DNA from: Reticulitermes speratus
Taxonomy: Eukaryota > Arthropoda > Insecta > Blattodea > Rhinotermitidae
Length of the DNA: 64,000 nt
Direction of reading: 5' to 3'
NCBI GenBank assembly: GCA_021186555.1
Contig: JAJKFL010000237.1
Span: 5,104,558-5,168,557 of the forward strand
Shown here: piece by piece, positions 1-12,680 of the stretch
Layout of the letters: every line of letters begins with the position of its first letter
Numbering within the stretch: position 1 is the stretch's first letter
Position numbers and translations under genes: made by a program
The notes under the pieces: generated by a model
The model's input: only the letters and a program-made list of their open reading frames with translations
Database searches by the model: none
What the model was told of the DNA's origin: nothing

Positions 1-1
1 C

Positions 2-894
2 AAAGGCCAAGCAAAAGATGGATTGGCCACAGTAATATCATTTGATTACATGCAAAATCTCCCAGTACCCCAGCTTACAACAAACAAAATTTTTTACGCT
101 CAGCAACTTTGGTATTATGTGTTTGGAGTTCACGATCTTGCGAACAAGGGAGTGACCATGTTCACATATCATGAGGGAAATGCCAAAAAGGGCCAAAATG
201 AAGTGACCTCTTTCCTATTTAATTATTTGACAAGGAAAGAAGATCTTCAAAGAAAACTGGTTTTGATTTCAGACGGATGTTCTGGTCAAAACAAAAATTT
301 TGTTATGATGTACTTTTTGTACATGTTGGTCCACTCTCTAAAGTTATTTGATAGTGTGACATATCTTTTCCCTGTAAGGGGACATTCATTTTTACCGAAT
401 GACCAAGACTTTTCGCTAATATCAACACAAAAGCAAAATGAAGTGATAGAGGTACCAGACGAATGGGACAGAATCATTTTATCATCTCGAGTTAACCCAA
501 CACCTTTCGACATTGCCAAGATTGACAAAAATATAATATTTAACATGAAGCAAGCAGTGGAGCCTTACTTTAGACCCTCAGCAAAAAAACAGGTTAAACT
601 CAAAGAACTCAGGATGTACAAAATAGAAGCAACGGATCCACGTGTTTCTGCTAGGGACAGCTACTCAGGTGCATTGAGTAAAGTCGACATTCGCAATAAA
701 AAGAAGATACAAGAAGAGATGACACTTACACCCTTATATAGTGAAGGGATTCAGATAAATCCAGCAAAATCCAGGAAAAAGAAGAGAGCCGAGTCTTTTA
801 CGAAAACTTGATTGGGACGATTGAAAGTGCAGAAGACCGATCAGGACCTGAAGTGATTGACTCTGATAATAGTAGTGGGGAAGAAGAACAGTAA
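2..894 (+). CDS. DUF7869-like multicopy protein, 3' part only (probable transposon gene)
   Basis: The reading frame is open from the window edge to a stop at 809-811, so the N-terminus lies outside the window. The visible protein has ISDGCSGQNKN near residue 90 and RGHSFLPNDQD near residue 125. These are the two hallmarks I associate with the DUF7869 family, whose members are highly multicopy in arthropods and probably belong to DNA transposons; the fold is thought to be RNase H-like. The C-terminal part is basic and ends in KSRKKK. After the stop, another frame continues as VFYENLIGTIESAED and an acidic tail SDNSSGEEEQ to a TAA at 892-894. That looks like the real C-terminus displaced by a one-base slip in the A-rich stretch near 775-785, so this copy is probably broken. 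No activity can be assigned. It could also be a host gene of the same family. Confidence 0.55.
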
Positions 895-1098
895 CGAAAT
901 AATGGCTTGAATTTGTCATCTAAAACGACGACTTTTTTTTTACAAAAAAAAAGTCTAAATTTTTTTTTCATTTTAAAAACATTTTTTATGGAGTTTCATT
1001 TTTTGATTACATTTAGTGAGCAGCTGTTTTAAATCAATTTCATGATGACTTTATTGCCTGAATTTTGAAATATTTTTTGTTTTTACCTTAAAGTGTTA

Positions 1099-1104
1099 AA
1101 TAAA
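1099..1104 (+). terminator. Polyadenylation signal AATAAA
   Basis: A canonical AATAAA lies about 205 bases after the displaced stop of the DUF7869-like gene, in T-rich DNA. It is a plausible 3' end signal for that transcript. AT-rich DNA makes chance hits common, so this rests on position only. Confidence 0.35.
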
Positions 1105-3667
1105 CATGTTAATAGCTTACATTCTGATGTGCATTTAATATTTTCTTTGCTTTTTCTATTCCCGTTTCCACCAAAAACGACCATTGTCAGTGAGTACAGT
1201 ATTTTGAAAGGTTACTGATGCCAACTGGGGTTTGAAAAAACTCTGTTGTTGTTATTGTTTAATTTTATATATTGTTCAGATATATATTCTGTCGAGATAT
1301 TTTAATTATCAACAAATTTGAGCGTGCTGGGAAGTTTTTTTGATCTGAAAAATCGTGTTTTTTGACAAGGGTTGTTTTTGGAATGAACCCTTCAATTCTA
1401 GAAAATTAAATTACCAGATACTTTAATTACTGTCCTTTCAAAACTGATTTAACCACCTCCATGTTGATGGCCATATCTTAACATTATACAAGTTTGCTGA
1501 CAAGCTGATATAAAACAATTATATTTTCTGAACCACTTCTGTGCTACAGACATACATATATCCTCTTCTTTATTCTAAATACAAAAACTCAGTAAGGAGA
1601 GGGTTGTGATTATCAAATGACATTCTAGCGGGGTCATGGGGTTTCCAAGGTAACTATGTAAATGGGTGTTCCTAGACCGCCCAGGTCGCCGGGCACCAGC
1701 AGACTTGTAAGTATAACACTGCAACATAAAAAACTGTTCAGGTCATTTTCGTCCTGCAAAACTGGTCTTCCAGATAAACGTTCCAAGTCACGTGCGTATT
1801 CATCTTACATTAATAAGAAAGACTCACAGAGGCAATTTTGTGGCTATCAAATGCAGTGTTTTCAGAATAAAATATTCAGTACACTTCTGAAGATATAAAC
1901 AGCAGCCGCACTTTCACCTAAAACTACCTAGCAGTAGAAATGATAAACTGTTACATTCTCTGTCAATTTATGAGGATTTTAAGGAAGATTGAGAGGGAAA
2001 ACGTTTCCACAAACATTTGCAATGCTCAGGAAATGTACACATGTTAAAACCATATACAAGTAAATAAATAAACCAACACATGAAAATCACTCCTGTATTC
2101 CAGAATGATCTGACACACTTCCATCACTCCATAAATATTCAGGTTATGTTGTAACAATTTTTATATCATTTTGTAGTTTCACTTTTTAATAAACTCTGCT
2201 GGAAGTCAATCATTTGCTTGTATAAATTTGTCTGAAAAAATCTTAGATTTCTTAATTCCTACAGAGTAACTGACATCTTATCGTTCTATATAATTAACTG
2301 ATTTGCCTGTGAACCTGCAGCCACAGTAATGCAACATAACATCCAACTTAGAACACCAGTTGCTGTTTTTATGTTTATTATTAAATATGTCTACACCATG
2401 CCTCATTTACTCACCATTCATTGCAGAATAAAATATACAATATATTAAATACAAAGGCAACCCATAAATAAAATCAAAGGCTCTTGAGGCTCACATCTTC
2501 AATGTTTTGGTTTCCTTCAATACAAAAAAACCATCTGCACAATTGTAAATTAACAATATATACTACCAGTCCCAATAAAAAAGAATTCACCTGAAGTACC
2601 TAACACTCTCATGTATTAAATTATGTTTTCAGAGACATGTTAAATTCTTTCATAGGTTTTTTTAATGGGACTGACTGTACAGACACTGAAAAAACCCCAA
2701 TCTATTACTTAAGCAAGCATTTATCCCATTGCTAATGTCTACGCATCCATTACATGATATGTGACCCTAAACCTACGGTATACAAAATATAACTTAATGA
2801 ATGATTTATTATATTTGGTATTTCTAGTCATATCTTAAATAATAATAATAATAATAATAATAATGTGATCAGTACAGTGAAAAGTTATTGGATATTTGCT
2901 TCGTGAATTATAACAGTAGAATTATAATTACGTAATAACTCGAGCATACTGATGCATTCAATTCCCCTCACAAGGATCAATGTAACTGAGGAAATAGAAA
3001 GCAAATGTACCAAAATTCTGTAATATTATCCCCAGCCATCCTCCACAGAAAACACCTATTCATATAACTTTACATTTTAAGTCTGAAAAAAAAAAGGTAA
3101 ATTTAATTCTTAAAATAACTCAATACCCTGAAACAATTATGTACGTTACAATCTAGGACTTCAGAACTGTCAACAGTTTGAAACAGCAGTTTAACCATCG
3201 TTCTGACAGCACAGGATGACCAGTGTAGTTATTACAGCAAGGCTCCTCCCAAATGCACCAAAATTACTTTTACTTAAATTACTTTGAAGTGTGTTAGGCG
3301 TGTTGTATGACATACTATCATCAACACACATACTACAGAAATATATAACATTGTGAAAAATGTCCAAATGATAACCAGATTACGTTACATTTTCATACTG
3401 TGATAATGAGTGTATATTTGAAGTGGCAATTAATGTATAACACTGAAATTACACTTTGATAATCCAGTTCTGAATGACAGAAATACTTCATTGCTGAGGT
3501 GCTTCTCGCTATAGAACTGTGGAATCATGTAACTGTTGTTGCAAAGCACTAAAAGGTAAATTTTAAAAGAACTTCTGGGCAGTACCACAACTTATACGTT
3601 TCACAAAGTATCACTTTCTCATCATATGCCGTGAACCAAGTGTCAGCATACAGGTTAATCTTCTGAG
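1105..3667. other. AT-rich intergenic DNA, no gene recognised
   Basis: No protein-like frame, tRNA or known repeat end was recognised here, apart from an (AAT)n run at about 2,836-2,864. Short frames such as the one near 1,662-1,898 have no family resemblance. It may include distal 3' sequence of the leftmost element. Confidence 0.5.
2836..2864. repeat. (AAT)n microsatellite
   Basis: About nine uninterrupted copies of the trinucleotide AAT are visible. Confidence 0.9.
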
Positions 3668-3865
3668 ATATCAAGCTGTGTTGCTGGCAGATATGTACCA
3701 TGTTCTAGAGGTACCTGCTGCCTCCACCTTCAGGGTAAAACAGTCACACCTCTTCCATACTGATGATGGAGACAGTAGGTACCACTGAAATGTTGGTACC
3801 TATCTACTCAACAACCGTATGACATTCATGAAGACCTGTCTTGATACTCAGTATCAGGAGATCTT
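3668..3865. repeat. Hammerhead-type interspersed element, GTTGGTA family, inverted arms
   Basis: The segment contains CTGATGA at 3760-3766, then GAAA at 3787-3790 followed by TGTTGGTACC. Imperfect inverted sequence lies to its left, with AGGTACC near 3,710. The spacing between CTGATGA and GAAA suits stem II of a hammerhead ribozyme. The downstream block is related in plan to the solo arm near 47.4 kb and the palindromes near 18.7, 28.4 and 39.1 kb. I infer a Penelope-like origin by analogy; the copy is degenerate and its ends are approximate. Confidence 0.45.
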
Positions 3866-6800
3866 CAAATCTAAGAGACTCAGATCGGTTACATGTTTTT
3901 CATTATTTCAAGTTCCATACGAAGTCGCCACACACGAAGAAAATACTGTACTGCAATACATTTCTTCCATCCTTATGAGGAAAAGAGAATAGTACAAACA
4001 TAACTCACGGTTATTAAATGAAAATAACACAAATTTAAAATGTGTCTCTAGTGATAGTGGAAGGAAATGTGCCTCACAGCATGCCAACGATGGCACCACA
4101 AACTGAGAGATACTGAACACGCAGAAATGCTGTCCGTACTATGACACGTTAAGAAACAGTAAACATGTTTATAAACAATATCAAAATAACTTAAAAGTTA
4201 AATGGAATATATCTTGTTCTGCTTACCACTGCGTACAGCAGAGCCTTATTACCAGAGCATAACACAGCTGCTCTTTCATGCCCTCACTCAATCCACTGAT
4301 ATAATACAAAATTACATTCTGCAAGGCGTCTTATAGTATTAGTATAATATAATTATGTTTCCTTCATATCTTCAGACAGCTTTTAAAGATAATTCTGTTA
4401 GGAAAGGTTACACCTTTTTAACAATAAAAGAGCTTTGCCATTTTCAGTATTCATATCCTAAAAACCCATCTACAATTTTATACTGCAATTAAGAACATTA
4501 CATCAAGAGTCTACATATGTATGTGTGTGTACATATATATATATACATACACACACACATACACACATCATATACTATATTTCCTTGATGTGAAGGAATA
4601 TAAATATGTGTAACTTTCATATACAGAGCATTATACTCAAAATCATTCTCATTACTGGCATAGTCTGCCCATATCAAAACACATTCATTCAGATCTGTAC
4701 ATATGATTATGTTTAAAAAAATGTATACCCATGGATATTAACAATGTAAATTAAAATATAATTGCTGAATTGTGGTTTTATTTAAGTGCCTGGTTTGTAC
4801 TGGTTTTGTGGTGTTCCTCCATGATTTCAGCTGTTGAAATATAAACCATTTCAGTAACACTCTATGCTGCATCATATCATAACTGACAGACTGATGGGAA
4901 TTGGGGGGGGCATAAATATTTTCAATGAGCAGACATCAAGCCTACTAACTGATCTTATTAAATATACTGCATTTACCAGCACTGCGTATCATTCATTTCT
5001 GCCATCTGCTCAGAGGAATAAACCCATACCAATGGTCCTCACAACTGCAATATGTGCACCAGTATATGTAGAAACATTTGAACATAATAATACATAAAAC
5101 GTTAATCACTTCCAAAATATGAGATTTGGAGTGTGGCATGTGAATTACGACATCAATTTTCTTGCCGATTATATCACTCTTGGACATGGACAAACTTCTT
5201 AGCCAATCAAATCCTACTATGACGATACGTACTGTCCCACACAGCACTTTTATATGTGTTCAGATCAACACAGCATAACTGCAATCATGCCATGCTGTGA
5301 AGACTTGGACTTGACAATTTTATCACAATGGTTTATACACCTCAGTGGCTACAAGATTTTGTGTAACTTATTTGCTGAAACATGAAGCTGGACCTTGAAA
5401 TATTCCCTTCCACTGAGCCAGCTTAATGCTATCCGCAACACATTGCACACAGCTTCCTGGAAGTTTAGGGCACCATGGAATTTTTTGTAACTACTTCTCA
5501 CTACATAACAGTGTAATGTAATTTTCTGAACCTCACACACAGCTGTTCTAATGGCAAAGACTCCATATGGAAAAACACACATACTGGGAATGTTTAAGAA
5601 TGAGAAGTGCTAAGAAGCAAATACGGACCTACAATGTAGAAGTAGGTGGACGATGGAGACAATTATGTAATAGGGAAACTTCGCCTTTTGTTGATGAGGT
5701 ATGAAGTTTTCATGGTGGTGAAAATTACAACTCCACAGAAGATTTATGTCTTCTGGAATATTACGCACGTTGGTAACAGTTACCCACATTCTGAACGGTT
5801 CTGACACCTCCACTTACGGGGTCAAGCAGTCAACTCTTTTTGGGACTACTTGGCCCGGAAGGTATCATTGACGCTTTGGCCAGCTTTTACCAAAGAGGGT
5901 TACAGAATTCAACTAAATAAAATATTACTTGAGGTATTGGTGCTTAGTATAGGTTTGGATAGCGAAATCTAGGAGAGTGTGATGGTGTTTGAATTCCGAT
6001 AGGAAGTAAGAAACCAGATATGCGTACAAAAACTTTTAGAAACTTATACTTTAAATACCACGGATAAGGGAAAATATTATTACGGTAGACCTTGCAGAGA
6101 TTGTGACGATGTGTAACAATGGAGCTAAATCCATATCATGTTCAAATGCTGGTTTTGATATTACCGGCATCAAAAATTTGGCGTCGCTTAAAGTATAGAT
6201 GCTCTATAACAGCCACATAAAAGTGATGACTATACTGTATCTTCTTATAACAATTGCTCCAGCAGTGTTGCACTGTCCCTTACAGCAACTGTTTTATCTG
6301 ATAAAGTGCAGATAACATAAAGTTGTTTTATCTGAGTTGTTTTTGTTTCACATGAGCATCATATTTTTGGTACTCCGTGCTACTGGTGATGTATTTCGAG
6401 AAGGGCGACACAGTAGTAATATAACGGAGGGTGCACTGCACGAAACCTAATGCATTTCACACCAAAAGCGTGAAGGGATTTTGGGAATCACCTCTTCATT
6501 TTGTGATACAGTCATGAAACATCCTGTATATTAAAAATGTAAGAAAGTTAAACACTTCACACATTTACTCCAGCATCCCACATTAACTGAATGTCTGAAC
6601 TACCATATTTCAGAAACAGAGAATATTTGTTTCAGATTGCAGTTTTGAGCACCTGGCATGTATCTAACGTCTTCAATTCCCTGGGTTTACATATGTTAGT
6701 GTGCTGCTACAAATGGCTGGACAGCAGCAGTTTCCATACGTTAACGTTAACAAAGCAATGGTCTATGGCAATTCAAACAACATTACAATTCTTCACCTAC

Positions 6801-7600
6801 AATGACCTGTCCACATTATGAAACTGATCCTGAATATTAAAGAGTCTCATTTGCTGGGAAATTTCAGTGTGGACAAAATGCCTGTACCTTTTGTGTGTGA
6901 ATTCTTACCAATCTAAACTCTCTTCCATTATACAGTTATCCAAAACACATCTTAGCCTTTTCATTTTTCTTCCTCTCAGCATTTCACTTAAATTCTACTA
7001 AACTACTGAAGGTGAAAATTCAGTATTTATCGAGTTTTAAATACAGGATAACATAACAAAACAGAAACAGGGGTCAAGGTCTCAAAACCAACTGTAACTG
7101 CATTTAAACAGTTCACCAGATGATACAGTCAATACTACTAATCTGGTGCCACTGCAAAACCACTTCTCTTATTATACCTGAACTTGCAGTCCAATTCAAT
7201 TCAAAGCAAGCACTTAAACACTTCATATTATAACTGCTAACTGTTTATGGCAAGGAAAATATGCATATTCCATGGGCCTACATATATAAAATACTGCATA
7301 TTTAAAATATTCGTCTGGCCTACAAAACAATGTTTCAATTGAAACAGTGTGAGCTAGACAAGTTGTAGTAAAAGCAGAAATGTTACAGTGAATATAACTG
7401 GGGGGGAAAAAAAAAACCATTAATATTCTGTTGAAACTGTCTAGGACTTGCAGTGTACATATATAAATACCATATGGCAATTGTTAAAGCAATTTGTAAG
7501 AAATACACCTTTCTCTTGTATGCAGTATGCCAAATTTATATTGGACATATATAAAACACTGTCATAAAATGAAAAATCTGTATAACATCAATCAGTAACA
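3866..7600. other. AT-rich intergenic DNA with microsatellites, no gene recognised
   Basis: Nothing protein-like was found. A palindromic (TG)n(TA)n(CA)n tract lies near 4,515-4,570. A weak inverted repeat around 5,680-5,810, with CTTCTGGAATATTACGCA, resembles the palindromes at 18.7 and 28.4 kb but is too eroded to assign. Confidence 0.5.
4515..4570. repeat. Palindromic TG/TA/CA dinucleotide tract
   Basis: A run of TG repeats passes through (TA)n into a mirror run of CA repeats, so the tract could fold into a hairpin. Such tracts arise by replication slippage. Confidence 0.8.
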
Positions 7601-7639
7601 CTAACCAAATGGAGGCGATGTATCGTGGGAGATTTTGCC

Positions 7640-9270
7640 TGTTGGCAACAGATGGTGCTGAACATCCTGTGTGGGCACTGCTGATCATTTGTTTCAAAAT
7701 GGCAATTACATAGGAGAAGGCACTTTGTGTGGATTAGTTTACAGAGAGAAAACTGTATGTGAGATGAGATGCGCCATCAAGATGTGGCATTAATCAACGG
7801 AATGACTGGTTCATGGAGATGAGCAGTGTCGAGCATGCATTACGACCAGTAACAACCCATATCAAAGACCAAGCTGAGACAATAAGGGAAGCTTTTCAGC
7901 ACAGCCCCCCCCCCCCCTTGAAATCAACTCAATGCGCATTATGGGAACTACAGATTCCACATCAACCATCCATAGTGTGCTTCACAAGTATCTTTTACTG
8001 TGCACGTAGAGGTGCTAATTGTTCATGCCTTACAGGACACAAACCAATGAAGGGAAATCATTTTGTGCACATTTTGGACAGAATACAGTATAGGAAGGGA
8101 GAGTATTTTCATAAAGGTTATTTGTTCTGATGCAGCAACTTCTCCACCAGAGCTGATAAATCATCATTTTAGCATATGTGGCTCTGAAGAGTCAGAAGTT
8201 GTGACAGGTTAGGATCTGTCGTTCTGAAGAGTCACAATGGTGGCAGAACATATTACAGACTATGTAACATCATGCATGACCACATAACTGAACCTTTGTT
8301 TGTAGAAAAGACAGTGATTGCAGATGCATATGTGGATATGTTGGGAAAATGTGTGCTCTCTGAGCTCCAGGAGCTGCAAACAAACACTGCATTCCAGTGA
8401 GACTTTTGATACACATTTTCCTGGGTGCCGATTTGTTCCAATAGGCCAATCATGTGACCCCCACATTCCCCAGATTTACTCCCCACACAACTTCTTCTTG
8501 CGCAACTTACGGAGTGTGCCAAAAACACCTGACAGTTTTTAAATTTCAAAACCAGCGTTCCTGCTAGGTGGCACTTCTGTACCGACCGTCATCATGTATA
8601 ATGATGTTTGGAGTTACTTGATGGAGTGCTGGTCAGTGCAACACTGCACTGCGGCAGTGGAACTGTTTATCAAAACAGAGTCTGTTACAGCTACACAGAG
8701 TGGTTTCTGACAGCAGTTTCAAAGCAGTGATGCTCCAAGCCGCAATACTCTGCTAATGTGGGTATCAAAATGGCGTCAAGAAGGATCAGTGAAGGACAGT
8801 AAACCACGACGACGTCCACGTTCGGTTCGTACACCTGACAATGTGGAGCAGGTATGAGATGTCATATTGTCAAGCCCTTTCCATCGCAACTGCAGGAATG
8901 TGTTGAATGACATGGTCACCTATAAAGTCATATTCAAACAGTAATAATCCAGATGAATTCTCATGGGCATGGAATATACCTGCTAGTGTTAATAAAATGC
9001 TTCCACTTTGCCTTAATATTTTTTCATTTCAAAAAACCATCAGGTGTTTTTGGCACAATCTGTATATGAAGGATGTGCATGCTAATGGTGGTACTATTAT
9101 TCAGGACCTGTGTCAAACACTCGCAATGACATTTCAATGATCACACCAGATATGTACACGGACTGAGACTGATTACTGGATATTGTCGATTGTCCAGCGT
9201 TCAAGTGGAAACTGTGTTAAAAAAAAAAAAAAAACTCCCATCCTTCCAAAATCTGTGTCAGAAATCACAG
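7640..9270 (+). mobile_element. Degenerate IS630/mariner-like transposon, interrupted by a second element
   Basis: Plus-strand translation around 7,810-8,130 gives THIKDQAETIREAFQHSP and further residues resembling the HTH-linker region of IS630-Tc1-mariner transposases. Around 8,400-8,510 the frame reads DTHFPGCRFVPIGQ and then IYSPHNFFL, a decayed form of the family's FPGRWIGRGGPIAW / SPDITPLDFFLWG motif near the third catalytic acid. After a 544 bp insertion, more C-terminal-like sequence follows, with DVHANGGTIIQDLCQ near 9,070-9,115. Several frame changes and stops make it a fossil. The outer terminal repeats could not be located, so the ends are approximate. Confidence 0.6.
8515..9058 (+). 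mobile_element. Non-autonomous IS630-type element nested in the 7.6-9.3 kb fossil
   Basis: The ends form inverted repeats of roughly 36 bases, starting TGTGCCAAAAACACCTGA on the left, with the mirror TCAGGTGTTTTTGGCACA on the right. Inside, the plus strand near 8,640-8,850 reads AVELFIKTESVTATQSGF, then SRNTLLMWVSKWRQEGSV and RPRSVRTPDNVEQV. That is the N-terminal HTH region of an IS630-type transposase. The catalytic part is absent, so this is an internal deletion derivative. It sits inside a decayed transposase of the same broad superfamily. Confidence 0.75.
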
Positions 9271-9889
9271 CAAATGATTATTTATTCATTTACAAGTGAC
9301 ACTATTTTATATATGCCCTGTTAATACTTCATTTTATATATATATAGTCCAAAATTCCCACTGGCTGATATTATACAAATACTTGTACCTTCTACCACAT
9401 TTTAAGTCCATTTTGGCATTCAACCTTAAATTAGAACTGTGATCAAAATTATGAACTGAAACTATAATGGCAACATCCTACAGCAACATGTGACTGACCT
9501 CATTAAGGAAATCCAGAAAATTTCTAAGCAGAAATAACTGACCGGTCGGGCATTTTCAGATGAAGTTTCTACTACAGACACTCCTTCATGGATCAACAAA
9601 AAGTCCCAGCTTGTTCTAGAGCTGACTTGTCCAAAGTACAAATAACAAAATATGAAGATTCAAGCATTCTGAGATATGTATTTGTGTGTTTCCTGTTTTG
9701 AAGGAACATGTTGCCTTTTTCTTGAGGGCCTAGCAGTCCAAGAAGAGCAACAATGTGCATACAGAAAGGACAGGGTGGGTGATGAGTCAATAGGAGAGGT
9801 TGTGAATAGGGTCTTGGTGTAAGAGGTGGGATTGGTAAATGGTTACGACACATATAAGGTGAAGGTGCAGTGACGATTATATAGGATGG

Positions 9890-10035
9890 TCAGTCGAAGG
9901 AGACAATGTGTAAGTTGGCCCTAAAACTTGGACTGCTAGGCACTGAGGAAGAAAGCACTACATTCCTTCAAAACAACAGGAACTACTTGCTCAGTGACAC
10001 AGCACCACATCCCAGAAGACTTTTAACCTTTAATG
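9890..10035. repeat. Short palindromic interspersed element (CAGAAGAC-ended family)
   Basis: TTGGACTGCTAGGCACTGAG on the left is followed on the right by TTGCTCAGTGACACAGCACC and then CCCAGAAGAC. Related blocks occur near 18.7, 28.4 and 39.1 kb. The hammerhead core is not intact in this copy. Confidence 0.4.
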
Positions 10036-10418
10036 CTGTCATGAGAACTTAAAATCTTGCAGCAAAAATGAAGTGTCTTTACAATCATAATACCAAATTT
10101 GTTAATATTACCCAGACAAAGATAAGAATTAATATAGTTCTCTCTTAATCAAAACCTGTACAGTCCAAAATACTTATTCAAGAACCGATGACAAAAAAAT
10201 GTTGGGCTCTGCGTTAAATATATCGAATGTGTGTGTTTATATTGATATTCCAAACTATGATATACTGCAAAAATTGGCAATTATGTTGAATGATTTAACA
10301 GGAATTTTAGCCACCATTTTATCTGGTGCTGTATTTAAATACACTTCCTACAGTGTGATGCAAAATGTACTACTACTGCACATAAGCATACTCACTCATC
10401 TGATAAGACGGGGGAAAG

Positions 10419-10449
<31 letters not shown>

Positions 10450-12062
10450 TGAAGTGCGCAGACGTATTCCGCTTTACTCGTCACTTGTGCACAGACAAGG
10501 TGCAGGACTCTCTGCATTAACTCACAATGCAGTTCTGACCTGGTATATGCCTGGAATACTAACAGCAGGGCTCAAAGAGCATTTACATTTTTACGAAATC
10601 AACATTCATTTTTTACAGTCTTTCTTATAACAATCGGTGAAAACATTATGTCATTTTAAAAATACTAGCTATAAAATTACACATGCATATCACTGCAACT
10701 GAATGTTGTATCTTAAACTACAGGTAATCCAGGCATCCCCTATAGTCTCTCACATTATTTCACATTTGAATAAAAGAATCCACATATGTCCTGTTTATAT
10801 CCAAGTTCTTAGCAGGCACATGCTTAGGAGTTTGTTACATCAGTCTATCAAATCCAATATACTGGAACTTTAAAAACCTTAACTGGTGGTGTTACAAGTT
10901 TCAAAACAATGTCCTGTTTTGGTTGTGACGTTGGTACAGGAACCTTTTGCTGCACAAATTAAATACCATATTTTTTGTGTAACTTTCCCAAAAACTTATA
11001 ATACAGCATAAAAAATAAATTTAATGACCTCAAAACTTAGTTCTGCACAGTCAATGAAATGTAGTGTTCTTGGTCTCACTTTGCCAGTCGAAATCGCCCA
11101 CACAGGCAGAATCTAATGCCTGTCACTCCCAATCATCGTTATCCTCATTGCCAGTGCACTCCTAAATCACGGGTCTGCCAGAGGCATGTCACATCTACTA
11201 GTAAGTCCTTAGGGCTCAAACAGACTTGGCCAGGTATCCTAACCAATATGTTACGATTCATTTCAACTTCCAAAATCCATTCCCCAAAGAATGTACAGCA
11301 GCTGTTCAACAAATTAAAATGTCACTCATATTTTTCACACCACAAAAGTCAGTTAATTTCTTGAAATTGACATAGGAAGGTAGTACCGCAATCAATATCA
11401 TCATCTAGGTATATTATGCATGTAATCTAGCTGTGATTTCCTCGCTGGATGACTCCTTGGTCACCTGTGTCACTTCCTAACACATTCCCTCCACTTTCTT
11501 TGGTTACAGCAGTGAGACAGTTTTCAAACCATTCTGACAATTCCTCTGTAGGAACACTAACAATGGAAATAGTTTGTTCTCACATCTGATGAGTTTTACA
11601 AGTTTATAAATCCAGTCATTCATCCATTATTCATTGGAAGTTGGTAATGGAAATGACAGTAGTCCAAGAAAGGAGAGAAGACAAATTTAAGTTACATTTA
11701 AAAGTACTGCAATGAAATTGCAGTTATATGTAAGATCTGACCTCAGTGTTGGTAGCATAAAAAAGAAGCTGGAATTAGGTAAACCAATACCTGTCTCAAG
11801 GTGTACCAACTGCAAGAGCATTTGGGAAGTCCTGTCTCACAAAGAGAGAAGGCTGAAGAATTTGTTTCAGAGAACCACAAGAGAAGAACGAAAGATCTAG
11901 CAATCGTAGTGAGCAACGGTGGAGCTCAGATTATTGCCAGAACTGTGTGCAAGCATCTTACTGAGTTTGGTTTTGAGGTATGGGTACACAAGTAAAAATC
12001 ATGGACTAAAGATAACTGAGCAAGGTACAGCATTTCCATAGAAAACAGAGTAAAAAAAAGGT

Positions 12063-12089
12063 GGGGGGGGGGGGGGGGGGGGGGGGGGG
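12063..12089. repeat. Poly-G tract of 27 bases
   Basis: A run of 27 G is visible. Its length is the kind that assemblies often miscount. Confidence 0.85.
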
Positions 12090-12319
12090 AGGTTTGGAGA
12101 CATAATGTATGAAGTTCCATTCTGAATCAATCAGTAAGATACAGTTGTAAGAAGGTACATTCCTTTATAGGCCTGCTTCTCTGATAAAGCAAACAGTGCA
12201 AATAATGGATGTCTCAATTTAAAATCAAGAGCAGTATCTGGCAACATCAAAGTCCTGTACTGATGCATGCAGCAAAAACCTGACACCTTGATACCAAGAA
12301 ATATATACGTTAGTTATAT

Positions 12320-12680
12320 GAGACAGGACACTTGTGAGGAGAATTTTTGGACCTGTAAATGAAAATGACAAATGGAGATACAGAACTAACACCGAGCTTA
12401 GAGATCTACAAACACAACCAGACCTTGTCCAGGAAATTAAAAGTAGAAGGCTGAGATGGCTTGGACACATAGCGAGAATGGAAGACAGAAGCATGGTGAA
12501 GACGCTGTTCATGGGAAATTCAGGTGGCAAGAGAAGGCAGGGAAGACCTAAGAAAAGGTGGCGTGACGATGTGCAAAGTGGCTTTGTGTATGTCAGGGTC
12601 AGAAGTGGAGACCAAGGCTTCTGCGAGGGAGAAGTGGGCTGCTGAGAGGCCACAGTCCTGCACACGCAGTAAAGCCACAG
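12320..12680 (+). mobile_element. LINE reverse-transcriptase tail fragment
   Basis: A plus-strand frame reads MRRIFGPVNENDKW, then TELRDLQTQPDLVQEIKSRR, LRWLGHIARMEDRS and GRPKKRWRDDV. This is the conserved C-terminal tail found after the reverse transcriptase domain in many arthropod non-LTR retrotransposons. The rest of the element is missing upstream, as expected for a 5'-truncated insertion. Downstream of about 12,590 the frame decays. A related tail of another subfamily lies on the minus strand at 60.2-60.7 kb. Confidence 0.8.

Larger units (their letters stand above)
9300..12310. other. Intergenic DNA, mostly unrecognised
   Basis: No gene is supported. The 143-residue frame near 10,199-10,630 crosses a poly-A/(AT)n tract and resembles nothing known. 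A palindromic element lies at about 9,890-10,035, and a 27-base G run at 12,063-12,089. Confidence 0.5.

Noticed and set aside
10199-10630. 143-residue open frame
   Set aside because: It spans a poly-A/(AT)n tract, has no family resemblance and no splice or promoter support.
11712-11735. MKLQLYV peptide resembling the COG7 exon
   Set aside because: Only seven residues match and the neighbouring sequence has no COG7 similarity, so it is not a duplicated exon.
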